A stretch of DNA of 44,666 nucleotides from contig JAGIBF010000068.1 of NCBI GenBank assembly GCA_017744515.1, positions 1 through 44,666 on the forward strand. The letters run 5' to 3'. A program made the position numbers and the translations under genes. The stretch comes from Niastella sp. (GTDB taxonomy: Bacteria > Bacteroidota > Bacteroidia > Chitinophagales > Chitinophagaceae). The notes under the pieces are model-generated. The model saw only the letters and a list, made by a program, of their open reading frames with translations. It was not told where the DNA came from and did not search any database. Below, in pieces: positions 1-8,391 of this stretch (positions within the stretch are counted from its first letter, which is position 1; the number at the start of each line of letters is the position of its first letter).

Positions 1-1
1 A

Positions 2-253
2 GACAGCTATATGAAAGCATTGACGTTGGCGAAAGACAAAAAGCTGGCTTCCTTGTGCGCTTATATGGCGCGCCAGTGCGACAAAAAGTTTCAGAACTAC
101 CGTGCCATGAGCGTCTTTAAAAAAGAAGCCGGAAAAGTACCAGATCACTATCCGGAACTACTGAAACAAAAAGGATTTGATAAAGATTATTATAAAGAAC
201 TCATAGAAGAATGCGCTACCTACAACAGCTTTGTAGCACAACTCAATAAATAA
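2..253 (+). CDS. C-terminal end of a hypothetical TPR-like protein (5' partial)
   Basis: The frame is open from the first bases of the window and stops with TAA at 251-253, so this is the last 84 residues of a longer protein. The ATG at 11 is probably internal. The fragment is helical and charged, with a Cys- and aromatic-rich pattern (CAYMARQC, then ECATYNSFV at the end). Such tails are common at the ends of large hypothetical Bacteroidota proteins built from TPR-like helices. That family link is from memory of similar proteins, and no catalytic motif is visible. A terminator-like hairpin follows at once. Confidence 0.6.
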   Translation, partial: DSYMKALTLAKDKKLASLCAYMARQCDKKFQNYRAMSVFKKEAGKVPDHYPELLKQKGFDKDYYKELIEECATYNSFVAQLNK

Positions 254-260
254 TAAAAGC

Positions 261-288
261 AAAAGCCTGGACTTATGCCCAGGCTTTT
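261..288. terminator. Intrinsic terminator between convergent genes
   Basis: A perfect 10-bp inverted repeat (AAAAGCCTGG and CCAGGCTTTT, 8-nt loop) starts 7 bp after the stop of the first gene. The A-rich left flank and T-rich right side let it work in both directions, which suits its place between this gene and the convergent phosphorylase homologue. Confidence 0.85.
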
Positions 289-331
289 ACTTTATAATAA
301 GCTTTTGTATGCTCGATTAAGAATTCTATTC

Positions 332-358
332 TCACGTTTCACTTCTCACCTTTCACGT
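332..358. repeat. Period-7 repeat abutting the phosphorylase stop codon
   Basis: TCAC recurs at 332, 339, 346 and 353, exactly 7 bp apart, with variable TT/TC filler. The block touches the TAG stop (359-361, minus strand) of the gene that ends here. Read in that gene's sense it is GTGARAR-like and purine-rich. Similar blocks lie at 27154, 29638, 31993, 34763, 34865 and 39732. Confidence 0.7.
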
Positions 359-2011
359 CTACTTATACAGCTTCTCATAATACTCAGTCGCCATGCGGCC
401 GGCATCGAATTCTAAACGAACATCACGCATGCCATTCTGAGCTACCTTGCGCCAGGTGTCGTATTGCTCATAGTACAGCGGCAGGATTTCCTTTTCCAGG
501 ATATCATACAACTTGTTATAATCATAATCATCCTGCTCTTGCGTATTCATCCGTGCATAATCAGCTTTAGGAACCACAAAACCATTATGCGCATGATCGA
601 TAAACTCCGGTATCCAGCCATCATCCGTAGAGAAGTTGACAGCGCCGTTCATAGCGGCCGTCATACCACTGGTGCCCGATGCTTCACGCGGCACACGCGG
701 GTTATTCAACCAGATGTCAGCTGCTTGCTTTAAACGCTTGGAAAGCCCGAGCTCATAGCCAACGAGCACAGCCACATTCTTATAGTTCTTGCTCAGGTGA
801 ACGAGGTTGTTGAATTCATTGATAGCCGGGTAATCCATTGGGTAAGGCTTACCAGCCCAAATGATCTGTACAGGATACTTTGTGTTGGCCAACAACTTCT
901 CAAAGCGAGCCTTATCGCGCGTCAGGAACTCTGCCCTTTTATAACCCGCAAAGCGGCGTGCCCACACAATGGTCAGCGCATTGGGATTAAAGATCTTGCC
1001 CGTTTGATCAGCCACTACTTCAAACGCCCGTTTCTTCAGGTACTTCTTGCGGTCATCCCACCAGGAGTCATTACTTTCATCCGTAGCACGGTACAATTGC
1101 TTATCAGCCCAGTAACTCCAGTTCTGTGCATTGGTGATGGAAATGATCGGACAAATGCCGGGATACTTACCCCACATCTGCCGGGAAACTTCACCATGCA
1201 GCGCCGATACGCCATTAGCGAGGTGTGCAAAGCGAAGCGCTACTAATGAGTGATTGAATTGATCATCCTGCAGGCCGGTCAGCTTACGTACTTCATCCAG
1301 GCCCAGCCCACAGAAATAGCTCATCTTATGACAAAGATTGATATCGTGCTTTTCATTACCAGCCTCCTCAGGCGTGTGCGTAGTAAATACCAGCCGCTTT
1401 TTGATCTCCTCAACATTGCCAAACTTCTTATAAAGATAGAACACCGAGGAAACACCATGTGCTTCATTGAGGTGATAACGATCGGGATTGAAATTCAATT
1501 CGTCAACCAGCTTGGCGCCGCCCACACCCAACAGAATGAACTGCGCTACCTTGGTAGCCACATTGGCATCATACAGGCGGTGTGTGATCGTTTGGGAAAC
1601 ATAATCGTTCTCCGGCAGGTCGGTGCTGAGCAGGAAAAGTGGCGCAGTACGGAAGGTTTCGGGATTCAGGTAAAAGACCTTTACCCACACAGGGTGATCA
1701 TGAATGATGATCTGAAATTTAATGCCGGTATCTTCGAGGAAGCTATAATTCTTCTCCATCCAGGTCACCTGCAACGTCTGGTCCTGGTTGCGCGCCTGGT
1801 CATAATAACCGTATTTCCACAATATGCCGATGCCGATCATGTTTTGGCGCAACTCGTAAGCACTCCGCAGGTGTGAACCCGACAAAAAGCCCAAACCACC
1901 ACTATAGATCTTCAGGGGCTGGTGCACAGCAAACTCCATGGAAAAATAGGCCACCTTCTTATTGAAGCGCTCATCAAGCTGGTACGGTACAGTAAAATTG
2001 GTAAAACTCAT
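359..2011 (-). CDS. Short-form alpha-glucan phosphorylase homologue (GT35) lacking the PLP lysine
   Basis: This 550-residue protein matches the short 'alpha-glucan family phosphorylase' branch of GT35, whose members release glucose-1-phosphate from glycogen or maltodextrins using pyridoxal phosphate. Family blocks are present: KVAYFSMEFAVH near the N-terminus, the GGLG loop near residue 40, HLNEAHG, TTHTPEEAGNE, ARRFAGYKR and EASGTSGM near 443-450. The residue after GM, a lysine that holds PLP in active phosphorylases, is Thr451 here (codon ACG, minus strand 659-661). The nearby AGKAHP-type motif reads AGKPYP. It may be a Bacteroidota variant, a catalytically altered glycosyltransferase or a non-catalytic homologue. 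The gene stands alone. The start is the first ATG, followed closely by the conserved N-terminus. Confidence 0.85.
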   Translation of the reverse strand: MSFTNFTVPYQLDERFNKKVAYFSMEFAVHQPLKIYSGGLGFLSGSHLRSAYELRQNMIGIGILWKYGYYDQARNQDQTLQVTWMEKNYSFLEDTGIKFQIIIHDHPVWVKVFYLNPETFRTAPLFLLSTDLPENDYVSQTITHRLYDANVATKVAQFILLGVGGAKLVDELNFNPDRYHLNEAHGVSSVFYLYKKFGNVEEIKKRLVFTTHTPEEAGNEKHDINLCHKMSYFCGLGLDEVRKLTGLQDDQFNHSLVALRFAHLANGVSALHGEVSRQMWGKYPGICPIISITNAQNWSYWADKQLYRATDESNDSWWDDRKKYLKKRAFEVVADQTGKIFNPNALTIVWARRFAGYKRAEFLTRDKARFEKLLANTKYPVQIIWAGKPYPMDYPAINEFNNLVHLSKNYKNVAVLVGYELGLSKRLKQAADIWLNNPRVPREASGTSGMTAAMNGAVNFSTDDGWIPEFIDHAHNGFVVPKADYARMNTQEQDDYDYNKLYDILEKEILPLYYEQYDTWRKVAQNGMRDVRLEFDAGRMATEYYEKLYK

Positions 2012-2182
2012 ATAGTAAAAAACTTAGTCGTCAAATAGTATGCGTATAAAATACACGACAAGGGTGCAATATACTGGTAAAATATTAAATGTATTGCATT
2101 TATAGGGTCAACACATTATTAACGGAATACCAACGGAACAAAAGAACGGTTATTGCACGGCAGGGTGGGGGATCTTGTACGC

Positions 2183-3121
2183 TCACTTCTTCTTCGCCGC
2201 TTTTTTCTTCGGGTAGGTTCCTTCAAAGAAACATTTGAAGTCGCGGTATGAGCCACAACCACCGGTTTCTTTCATCACCACCTGGGAATTACTGAAGGTA
2301 AACTCAAGCTCACAAGGGTTGCCGCTTTCCTTAAATATGGCCGTATTGGCCGATACCAAACGGGCAGCGCCTTTCAACTCGCCGCGACAGTCGTTTTTCT
2401 CAAAGTGCACAAAGATCATAGGCTCATTGGCATGCCGGCCATCACGCACAGAAATGAAATTCTTCTTATCCTTTACATAGTCGCCGGAAAACTTATTCCT
2501 GGTAGAAAAAGTATCGATCGGGTTGATGACATTTTCAATGATCTCCTCATTGGGCTCAGTCAGAATAAGCGTAAACTCGTTGGCGCCACTATTATAAATG
2601 TACACATTACGCTTAAAGGAAGTCTCGTTATTGGCACGCTTCTTCTCATGGTAAGTAGTGATCTGGAACTTTTTGTCCAGTACACCATACGCAGAAGAGT
2701 AAGAATCAAAACCGGTCTTTACCAGCGGCAGCATTTGCAGGAACTCATTTTTATCACTGAAAGTGGCCAGGTAGGCAATACGCCTGGTACCGGTAGTAGC
2801 TTTGATAAACAGATAGGATTCTTTGTCCTTCTCCTTGGTTCTGCCCAAGGGGAATATCCGGGGCGTTACACCCTTACCAAAGTCTTTTTTGATCAGGCTG
2901 TCGGGAATAAACTGGGTAAATATCTTGTATCCGATTTGGAGAGAATCTGTGGATTTTCTTACCAAAGTGGTATCAGCAATACGGATGGGTAGCGGCGTTT
3001 CGGGGAAAAACTCAATAAATTCTTCAATAGTCACCGTTTCATTATCCTGGAGAGAAGTTTTCTTTCCTTTACAGGCAATGATCAACAATAGGAAGGGCAG
3101 CCAGAAAAAGTACTTTTTCAT
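2183..3121 (-). CDS. Hypothetical lipoprotein
   Basis: I choose the internal ATG at 3121, giving 312 residues, because it opens a clear lipoprotein signal: MKKYFFWLPFLLLIIAC with the lipobox Cys followed by GKGKK-type residues. The upstream ATG at 3178 would bury that signal. The mature part is a soluble, mixed alpha/beta protein with two Cys pairs near the end (EKNDCRGE, NPCELEF, GGCGSYRDFKCFF) and a lysine-rich tail. I recognise no family. It is probably held in the outer or inner membrane facing the periplasm. It runs divergently from the metal regulator, with about 140 bp between their starts, so the 3208-3233 palindrome could also affect it. Confidence 0.7.
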   Translation of the reverse strand: MKKYFFWLPFLLLIIACKGKKTSLQDNETVTIEEFIEFFPETPLPIRIADTTLVRKSTDSLQIGYKIFTQFIPDSLIKKDFGKGVTPRIFPLGRTKEKDKESYLFIKATTGTRRIAYLATFSDKNEFLQMLPLVKTGFDSYSSAYGVLDKKFQITTYHEKKRANNETSFKRNVYIYNSGANEFTLILTEPNEEIIENVINPIDTFSTRNKFSGDYVKDKKNFISVRDGRHANEPMIFVHFEKNDCRGELKGAARLVSANTAIFKESGNPCELEFTFSNSQVVMKETGGCGSYRDFKCFFEGTYPKKKAAKKK

Positions 3122-3207
3122 AAACCGGGTTGAAACATAAGCATTCACGCTTAAAAGTAATACATCCCCCCCACTCATTGAAAATATTGTGTTTTAATTG
3201 TCAGGAT

Positions 3208-3233
3208 TTAATTTTAGATTTGTCTAAAATTAA
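3208..3233. promoter_or_regulatory. Candidate MntR/DtxR operator
   Basis: A perfect inverted repeat has 11-bp arms TTAATTTTAGA and TCTAAAATTAA around the 4-nt centre TTTG. It lies 31 bp before the DtxR-family start and just upstream of the regulator-Nramp pair. DtxR/MntR proteins bind AT-rich palindromes of this size with TTAG/CTAA cores, so metal-dependent autorepression is the simplest reading. An extra TTTTAGG half-site follows at 3234-3240. Confidence 0.75.
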
Positions 3234-3263
3234 TTTTAGGCTCCACTCGCATGTAGACCAGTT

Positions 3264-3932
3264 ATGAGCGTTAAATACACCAGCAGCACAGAAAACTACC
3301 TCAAGGCCATCTTCCATCTCCAAAAGAGCGATGGCATAGTAACCACCAACGACGTTGCCAATGAATTGCAAACCCGGCCGGCTTCCGTGACCGATATGCT
3401 TAAGAAGCTCAAGGCACAGAAGCTATTGATCTATGAAAAATACAAGGGATTCAAATTGAGCAACGAAGGCCGCAAGGTGGCATTGCAGATCATCCGCAAA
3501 CACCGGTTGTGGGAATACTTCCTGGTAGAGAAGCTGAGCTTTGGCTGGGATGAAGTACATGAAATTGCGGAAGAACTGGAACACATCAGCAGCAAGAAAT
3601 TAATAGACCGGTTGGACGAATACCTCGGATTCCCCAAGTCGGACCCACATGGAGATCCTATTCCCGACAGCAATGGCAAATTTACCTTGCCCAAACAAGT
3701 GGACCTGCTGAACCTGCCACTCAACAAAGTAGCAGAGGTGAGCAGCATTGGCGATCAGAGCCCCGAGATGTTGGAGCTGTTGGGCGATAAAGGAATAGCG
3801 CTGGGAACAAAACTGGAAGTAAAAAAGAAATTCGCTTTCGATAATTCACTGGAGCTAAAAATTAAGAATCAATCGATGGTTACCGTCAGCGAGCATGTAG
3901 CCAAAAATGTGTTTGTAAAGTATGATGAATAG
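3264..3932 (+). CDS. DtxR/MntR-family metal-dependent transcriptional regulator
   Basis: This 222-residue protein has the DtxR layout. An N-terminal winged helix (about residues 5-70) contains the TENYLKAIF opening and the recognition region TRPASVTDMLKKL. A dimerisation/metal-binding domain (about 70-140) contains HRLWEYFL, EVHEIAEELEHISS and FPKSDPHGDPIP. An SH3-like FeoA domain (about 148-222) completes it. These proteins sense Mn2+ or Fe2+ and repress metal-uptake genes when metal is plentiful. Its last 11 bp overlap the Nramp start, so the two are co-transcribed and probably translationally coupled. The Nramp partner favours an MntR-like manganese role, though iron cannot be excluded. 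Confidence 0.92.
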   Translation: MSVKYTSSTENYLKAIFHLQKSDGIVTTNDVANELQTRPASVTDMLKKLKAQKLLIYEKYKGFKLSNEGRKVALQIIRKHRLWEYFLVEKLSFGWDEVHEIAEELEHISSKKLIDRLDEYLGFPKSDPHGDPIPDSNGKFTLPKQVDLLNLPLNKVAEVSSIGDQSPEMLELLGDKGIALGTKLEVKKKFAFDNSLELKIKNQSMVTVSEHVAKNVFVKYDE

Positions 3933-5802
3933 AGTTAAACACGAACAGTCACTCAGCGAAGTACACGAATCAATAGACGTCAACAATAAAGCCATCGGTT
4001 GGAAAAGAGTGCTGGCTTTCTTCGGACCCGCCTACCTGGTAAGCGTTGGCTATATGGACCCCGGCAACTGGGCCACCGACCTGGCCGGCGGTAGTAAATT
4101 TGGCTATACGCTCATCTGGGTATTACTGATGAGTAATATCATGGCCCTCTTGCTGCAAAGCCTGTCAGCACGGTTGGGCATCGTGCGTGGCCGCGACCTT
4201 GCTCAGGCCAACCGCGAAACGTATCCCAAAACCATCAATTTCTTCCTGTACATATTGGCCGAAGTGGCCATAGCCGCCACCGACCTTGCTGAAGTACTGG
4301 GTATGGCCATAGGTATTCACCTGCTCACCGGCATGCCCATTCTGTGGGGCGTAGCGATTACCGTTTTAGACACGTTTCTGTTATTATACCTGCAGCGATT
4401 GGGCATGCGCAAGATGGAAGTATTCATCATTGGTCTGGTAGCCATCGTAGCGTTTTCATTTCTTGTAGAGATCATACTGGCGAAGCCAACACTTACCGAT
4501 GTGGCTTCCGGCCTCATTCCGCGTTTGCCTTCAGATGAAGCCTTGTACATAGCTATCGGTATCATCGGCGCCACGGTGATGCCCCATAACCTTTACCTGC
4601 ATTCTGCCTTGGTACAAACAAGAAAAATCAACCGGTCGAAAGAAGGTATCAAGCAAGCCCTGAAATGGAGTTTTTGGGATTCTACCATTGCGCTCAATAT
4701 TGCATTTCTGGTCAATGCTGCCATCCTGATATTAGCCGCCACCGCTTTCTTTAAGCAAGGCCTTGTGGTAGATGAAATAAAAGATGCCCATACCTTATTG
4801 TCTGATGCATTGGGCACCCGGGTAGCGCCTATCCTATTCGCCGTTGCATTGATAGCAGCGGGACAAAGCTCCACTGTTACCGGCACGCTGGCCGGACAGA
4901 TCGTGATGGAAGGATACCTGCGTCTGCGCATCAATCCCTGGATACGCCGGCTGCTTACCCGTTTATTAGCCATTGTGCCTGCATTGATCGTTATCTATAT
5001 TTTTGGTGACAAGGAAGTGGATAGTCTCCTGATCTTAAGCCAGGTGATCCTCAGTATGCAATTGGGATTTGCAGTGATACCCCTCATTCACTTCGTGAGC
5101 GATAAGAAGACGATGGGTGGCTTTGCCATCAAACCCATTGTACAGGCGGCAGCCTGGTTGATAGCAACCGTGCTGGTATACCTCAATATTAAGATGGTGA
5201 TGAATGAAGCCAGTAAGGTATTTGATGAGCCAGGAAACCTTGCCTGGAAAGTACTCATCATTGTTGGCGGATTATTATTCCTCCTGTTGTTGGTGTTTAC
5301 GATCTTCTATCCCTTCTTTAATAAGCGGGACAAACCGGTGTCCATACAAATGCACCCCGATGTGGAAGGCTTGAAACCGCTGGTGGTGCCTGCATATAAG
5401 AAGATAGCCGTAGCGCTGGAATTTGGAGAGAACGATTCAGCGTTGCTGGCGCATGCCATTGGTCAGGGTAAAACAGATTCTGAGTACGTACTCATACACA
5501 TTGTAGAAAGTGCTTCGGCCAGGTTGCTGGGACAGGAGAGCGATGATGCAGAAACGCGTGCCGATGAAGAACGCTTACAATTCTATATCCGTCAGCTGCA
5601 GGAGCGTGGCTTTGTCACCACCGGCCACCTCGGTTTCCGCAACCGCGCCAAAGAGATCGTTCGACTGGTAAAAGAGAACGGAGCAGACATGCTGGTGATC
5701 GGCGCCCACCGCCACACCGGTGTGAAAGACTGGCTCTACGGTGAAACCATCAACTCTGTGCGTCATGAATTGACGATACCCGTGCTCGTGGTCAATCTTT
5801 GA
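3922..5802 (+). CDS. mntH: Nramp-type Mn2+/Fe2+ transporter fused to a universal stress protein domain
   Basis: The first ~470 residues form an Nramp metal/proton symporter of the inner membrane. The metal site is visible as DPGN (residues 46-49) in TM1 and AxxMPH (217-222) in TM6, with about 11 hydrophobic segments. After a short linker, residues ~490-626 form a UspA-like domain ending in the nucleotide-loop pattern IGAHRHTG, then DWLYGETINSVRH and PVLVV. Stand-alone MntH proteins are about 410-450 residues, so this is a real fusion in one uninterrupted frame. The cytoplasmic USP domain may gate transport by nucleotide or stress state, which is inference. The gene overlaps the regulator upstream and presumably shares the 3208-3233 operator. 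Confidence 0.92.
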   Translation: MMNRVKHEQSLSEVHESIDVNNKAIGWKRVLAFFGPAYLVSVGYMDPGNWATDLAGGSKFGYTLIWVLLMSNIMALLLQSLSARLGIVRGRDLAQANRETYPKTINFFLYILAEVAIAATDLAEVLGMAIGIHLLTGMPILWGVAITVLDTFLLLYLQRLGMRKMEVFIIGLVAIVAFSFLVEIILAKPTLTDVASGLIPRLPSDEALYIAIGIIGATVMPHNLYLHSALVQTRKINRSKEGIKQALKWSFWDSTIALNIAFLVNAAILILAATAFFKQGLVVDEIKDAHTLLSDALGTRVAPILFAVALIAAGQSSTVTGTLAGQIVMEGYLRLRINPWIRRLLTRLLAIVPALIVIYIFGDKEVDSLLILSQVILSMQLGFAVIPLIHFVSDKKTMGGFAIKPIVQAAAWLIATVLVYLNIKMVMNEASKVFDEPGNLAWKVLIIVGGLLFLLLLVFTIFYPFFNKRDKPVSIQMHPDVEGLKPLVVPAYKKIAVALEFGENDSALLAHAIGQGKTDSEYVLIHIVESASARLLGQESDDAETRADEERLQFYIRQLQERGFVTTGHLGFRNRAKEIVRLVKENGADMLVIGAHRHTGVKDWLYGETINSVRHELTIPVLVVNL

Positions 5803-5879
5803 TCATAAATATTTAAGTAGTACACGAAGAGCCCTGCTGTTTTTGGCTAAAACGGCTGTTTTTCTATACACTGCTATTT

Positions 5880-5934
5880 TGATACACTATCTATACACCA
5901 TCTATACAGTATCTATACACCATCCATACTCTAT
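5880..5934. repeat. Tandem 11-bp repeat (five units)
   Basis: Five consecutive 11-bp units begin at 5880, 5891, 5902, 5913 and 5924. The consensus is CTATACACCAT. The second and fourth are identical, while the others differ at one to four positions. A sixth, weaker unit may follow at 5935. The period is close to one helical turn. No coding role is visible, and no match to a mobile-element end was recognised. Confidence 0.8.
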
Positions 5935-6465
5935 CTACACTTCAACCTCGACTCATTTCTTAAACCTTTTACGCTTCCCTGCCAATTACTGTATACGTTC
6001 CCTTCACTTCACTGTCCTTGTGTCATTGATTGCATCAAGGCAAACGTAGATGATATCTACAGACTGTCCAAACGGAGATGACCGTTTTTGGCTATTATGA
6101 CCCTTTTGCCCCTTTTTATTGTATCGTTATTTTAGGACGGGTCAGGACGCATTAAATAGCTGCAGCTTAGAGAACGCAACCACGTAATAAATACACATAG
6201 ACGAGGCTCCTTTTCTTAAAGCTATCAAAACAAACGATCGTTCGCATTTATGCCTTCCATTCTATCTCCTTTATAGTTATTCTTCGATTTCTTTTATTCT
6301 GTTATAGGAGATTCCTGCATAATAAATCTACAGCTGTGTAACCATTGTTGACGATAGAAGTAACACTAATTTAATAGTAGCGTAGAAACTTATTTTCTTT
6401 TCAATAAATCCTCAAAAAAAGCTTCCGCTAACCGGGACAATCTGCATTTTGACCGTTCTTACTGT

Positions 6466-6500
6466 GTACAAATTGTACCGGGGTTAGATACAAGTTGTAT
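6466..6500. promoter_or_regulatory. Two tandem TACAANTTGTA palindromes upstream of fecR
   Basis: Two 13-bp palindromes, GTACAA-A-TTGTAC (6466-6478) and ATACAA-G-TTGTAT (6488-6500), share the core TACAA-N-TTGTA. Their centres are 22 bp apart, about two helical turns, so two dimers would sit on the same DNA face. They lie about 60 bp upstream of the FecR start, a usual place for an operator. The binding protein is unknown. Confidence 0.65.
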
Positions 6501-6558
6501 ATCGATAGTGAAAATATGAGTATTATCGTACTTAAAATTTAACCCCTTTAATAAGAAC

Positions 6559-7836
6559 ATGCGGAAGTCTTTGCATCCTATATCGGCACTCATTATTAAG
6601 AAACTTGAAGGGACGATCACTCCTTTGGAGCAACAGACCTTGGACCAATGGATCTCTGCATCGAAGGAGAACAAGGACTTGTTTGAGGAATTGAGTGATG
6701 AGTACCGCATGAGCCAGGACCTGAACGAACATAGCGAAGATAAAAAGGCAACATGGGCAAAGATCGTTTCGATGGCGCCTGAACTGGATGAAGCACCGGT
6801 AAAACGCATCCCGTGGATGCGCTATGCAGGAGTAGCTGCTGTGTTGTTGGTTGCAGGTATGGGCGTTTGGTACTTTGCTTTTAACAACAATAACAAAGTA
6901 AGCGTAGCGAAGACCAATACGAGTCACTATAAGAATGACATAGAAGCGCCCACCGGTAATAATGCTGTTTTAACATTGGCCGATGGTAAGAGTATCAATC
7001 TGGATGCTGTGAATAGTGGGCAGCTGGCAGAGCAGGGAATCATGGAAGTGGTGAAACAAGCAGATGGCACGATTGAATACCGGCAAGCGGCGGAAGGTAC
7101 ACAACAATCAGCTGTTACTTACAATACGGTGAGCACGAACAAAGGTGGTAAATACAAAATTGTGTTGGCTGATAATAGTGTGGTATGGCTCAACTCGGTA
7201 TCCTCTTTAAAATATCCGACAGCATTTATAGGTGATGAGCGTGTGGTGGAGCTGACTGGTGGAGAAGCCTACTTTGAGATAGCTAAAAGTACACTTCCCG
7301 GTAAGCCGGGTGTGGCCCCAAAAAGAAGACCCTTTATTGTGAAGCTGAATGGCATGCAGGTGGAGGTGTTGGGCACCCATTTCAATATCATGAGTTATTC
7401 AGATGAGTCATCGATAAAAGCGACCTTGTTGGAAGGAAGTGTAAGAGTAACCCCTGTTCCCGTTTCAGGCGGCGCGCCTGTGGCTCGTCACTCCCAACTT
7501 CTTGCCCCCGGTCAGCAGGCCGTGCTGGCTGGAAAAGCAATTACTAACGGTGAGAAAAGTCCATTCAAAATAGTAGAAGCCGATCTTGAGGAGACAATAT
7601 CCTGGAAGAATTCAGTTTTCATCTATCCCAACGCATCGATAGAAACGATTATGCGCGATATAGCGCGCAGCTATGATGTGGAAGTGGAGTATGAAGGTGG
7701 CCGCACGGATGAAAAGTTCAATATCATGGGGGTGCCAAGGAATGTGCCGGTTAGTCAGGTATTGAAGATTTTAGAGTTGACAGAAAAGGTGAAGTTTGAG
7801 ATCGAGGGCCGGAAGATCATCGTTAAGAAAGTTTGA
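6559..7836 (+). CDS. FecR-family anti-sigma factor
   Basis: This 425-residue protein has the Bacteroidota FecR layout. There is a helical cytoplasmic part (1-85) that would hold an ECF sigma factor, and one membrane segment near residues 89-106 (YAGVAAVLLVAGMGVWYF). The periplasmic FecR domain (~190-300) includes VWLNSVSSLKYP, VVELTGGEAYFEI, VLGTHFNI and ATLLEGSVRV. A DUF4974 domain (~350-425) interacts with TonB-dependent receptors. It would pass a signal from the SusC receptor downstream. No sigma gene lies beside it. The only ECF sigma in the window is at 31021-31611. Confidence 0.93.
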   Translation: MRKSLHPISALIIKKLEGTITPLEQQTLDQWISASKENKDLFEELSDEYRMSQDLNEHSEDKKATWAKIVSMAPELDEAPVKRIPWMRYAGVAAVLLVAGMGVWYFAFNNNNKVSVAKTNTSHYKNDIEAPTGNNAVLTLADGKSINLDAVNSGQLAEQGIMEVVKQADGTIEYRQAAEGTQQSAVTYNTVSTNKGGKYKIVLADNSVVWLNSVSSLKYPTAFIGDERVVELTGGEAYFEIAKSTLPGKPGVAPKRRPFIVKLNGMQVEVLGTHFNIMSYSDESSIKATLLEGSVRVTPVPVSGGAPVARHSQLLAPGQQAVLAGKAITNGEKSPFKIVEADLEETISWKNSVFIYPNASIETIMRDIARSYDVEVEYEGGRTDEKFNIMGVPRNVPVSQVLKILELTEKVKFEIEGRKIIVKKV

Positions 7837-8391
7837 TCACTATTGTATCATTTATACATAGACCATTAACCTACCTATTATTTGAAAACCATACGCCCGG
7901 CTAAGGGTGGTTAAGCTAACTTGTATGAGTATAAGGCACTCAATGATTATGGTATCCGGAAGATTAGTACAACTGCACGCACGGTGTATGGTGTGGCCAT
8001 TAAAGACATCACTAAACTGCGACCCCTTTTCTGACAACAGCATGGCGTCGCAGTTTTGTTATATGTACCTATCCTGAAAACCTTAGAACGTATCTACTTA
8101 TCCATGATCCGTGGAGCTTGGTGCGTAAGACAGGATAAAGAAGGCCACGTACAAATTGCACCTCAACATTAAGTAACTCTTGTTTTAGTTCACTATCCTT
8201 TTAGGTGAATTGTCTCCTTATGGAGACGATCAGAAATCCTTTTGCTATGAAATAGACCAAGGATCAAAGAACTTAACCATTCGCTACGATTGTTCACAAT
8301 GACCTAAATCCGACGAAAGGAACGCTTGCTTTATGATTGCACCATTACACCTTTCCGCATCATCACAATCATTTTGAACAAACAATTGTAC
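7837..8391. other. 555-bp gap between fecR and susC
   Basis: No supported gene. Visible elements are a 10-bp inverted repeat AAACTGCGAC / GTCGCAGTTT (8014-8023 and 8047-8056) and a 6-bp hairpin GTCTCC-TTAT-GGAGAC (8212-8227), about 165 bp before the SusC start. Either could end or regulate transcription between fecR and susC. A plus-strand frame at 7924-8172 is broken by one stop and is too weak to call. Confidence 0.5.

Larger units (their letters stand above)
5803..6558. other. 756-bp gene-free region
   Basis: No credible gene is seen. The only longer frame (5843-6049) is Tyr/Ile/Ser-rich translation of the 11-bp repeats. The region holds the repeats at 5880-5934, a weak hairpin AAACGG/CCGTTT followed by Ts at 6070-6089 that may end a transcript, and the tandem palindromes at 6466-6500. 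Many FecR genes have an ECF sigma gene just upstream, but none is present here. Confidence 0.7.

Noticed and set aside
5843..6049. 68-residue frame after mntH
   Set aside because: It is mostly translation of the 11-bp repeat and has no family feature.
7924..8172. Plus-strand frame encoding about 80 residues with one internal TGA (8032-8034), possible gene remnant
   Set aside because: No family similarity recognised, no start codon or ribosome site, and the stop lies in the hairpin region; it could be chance.
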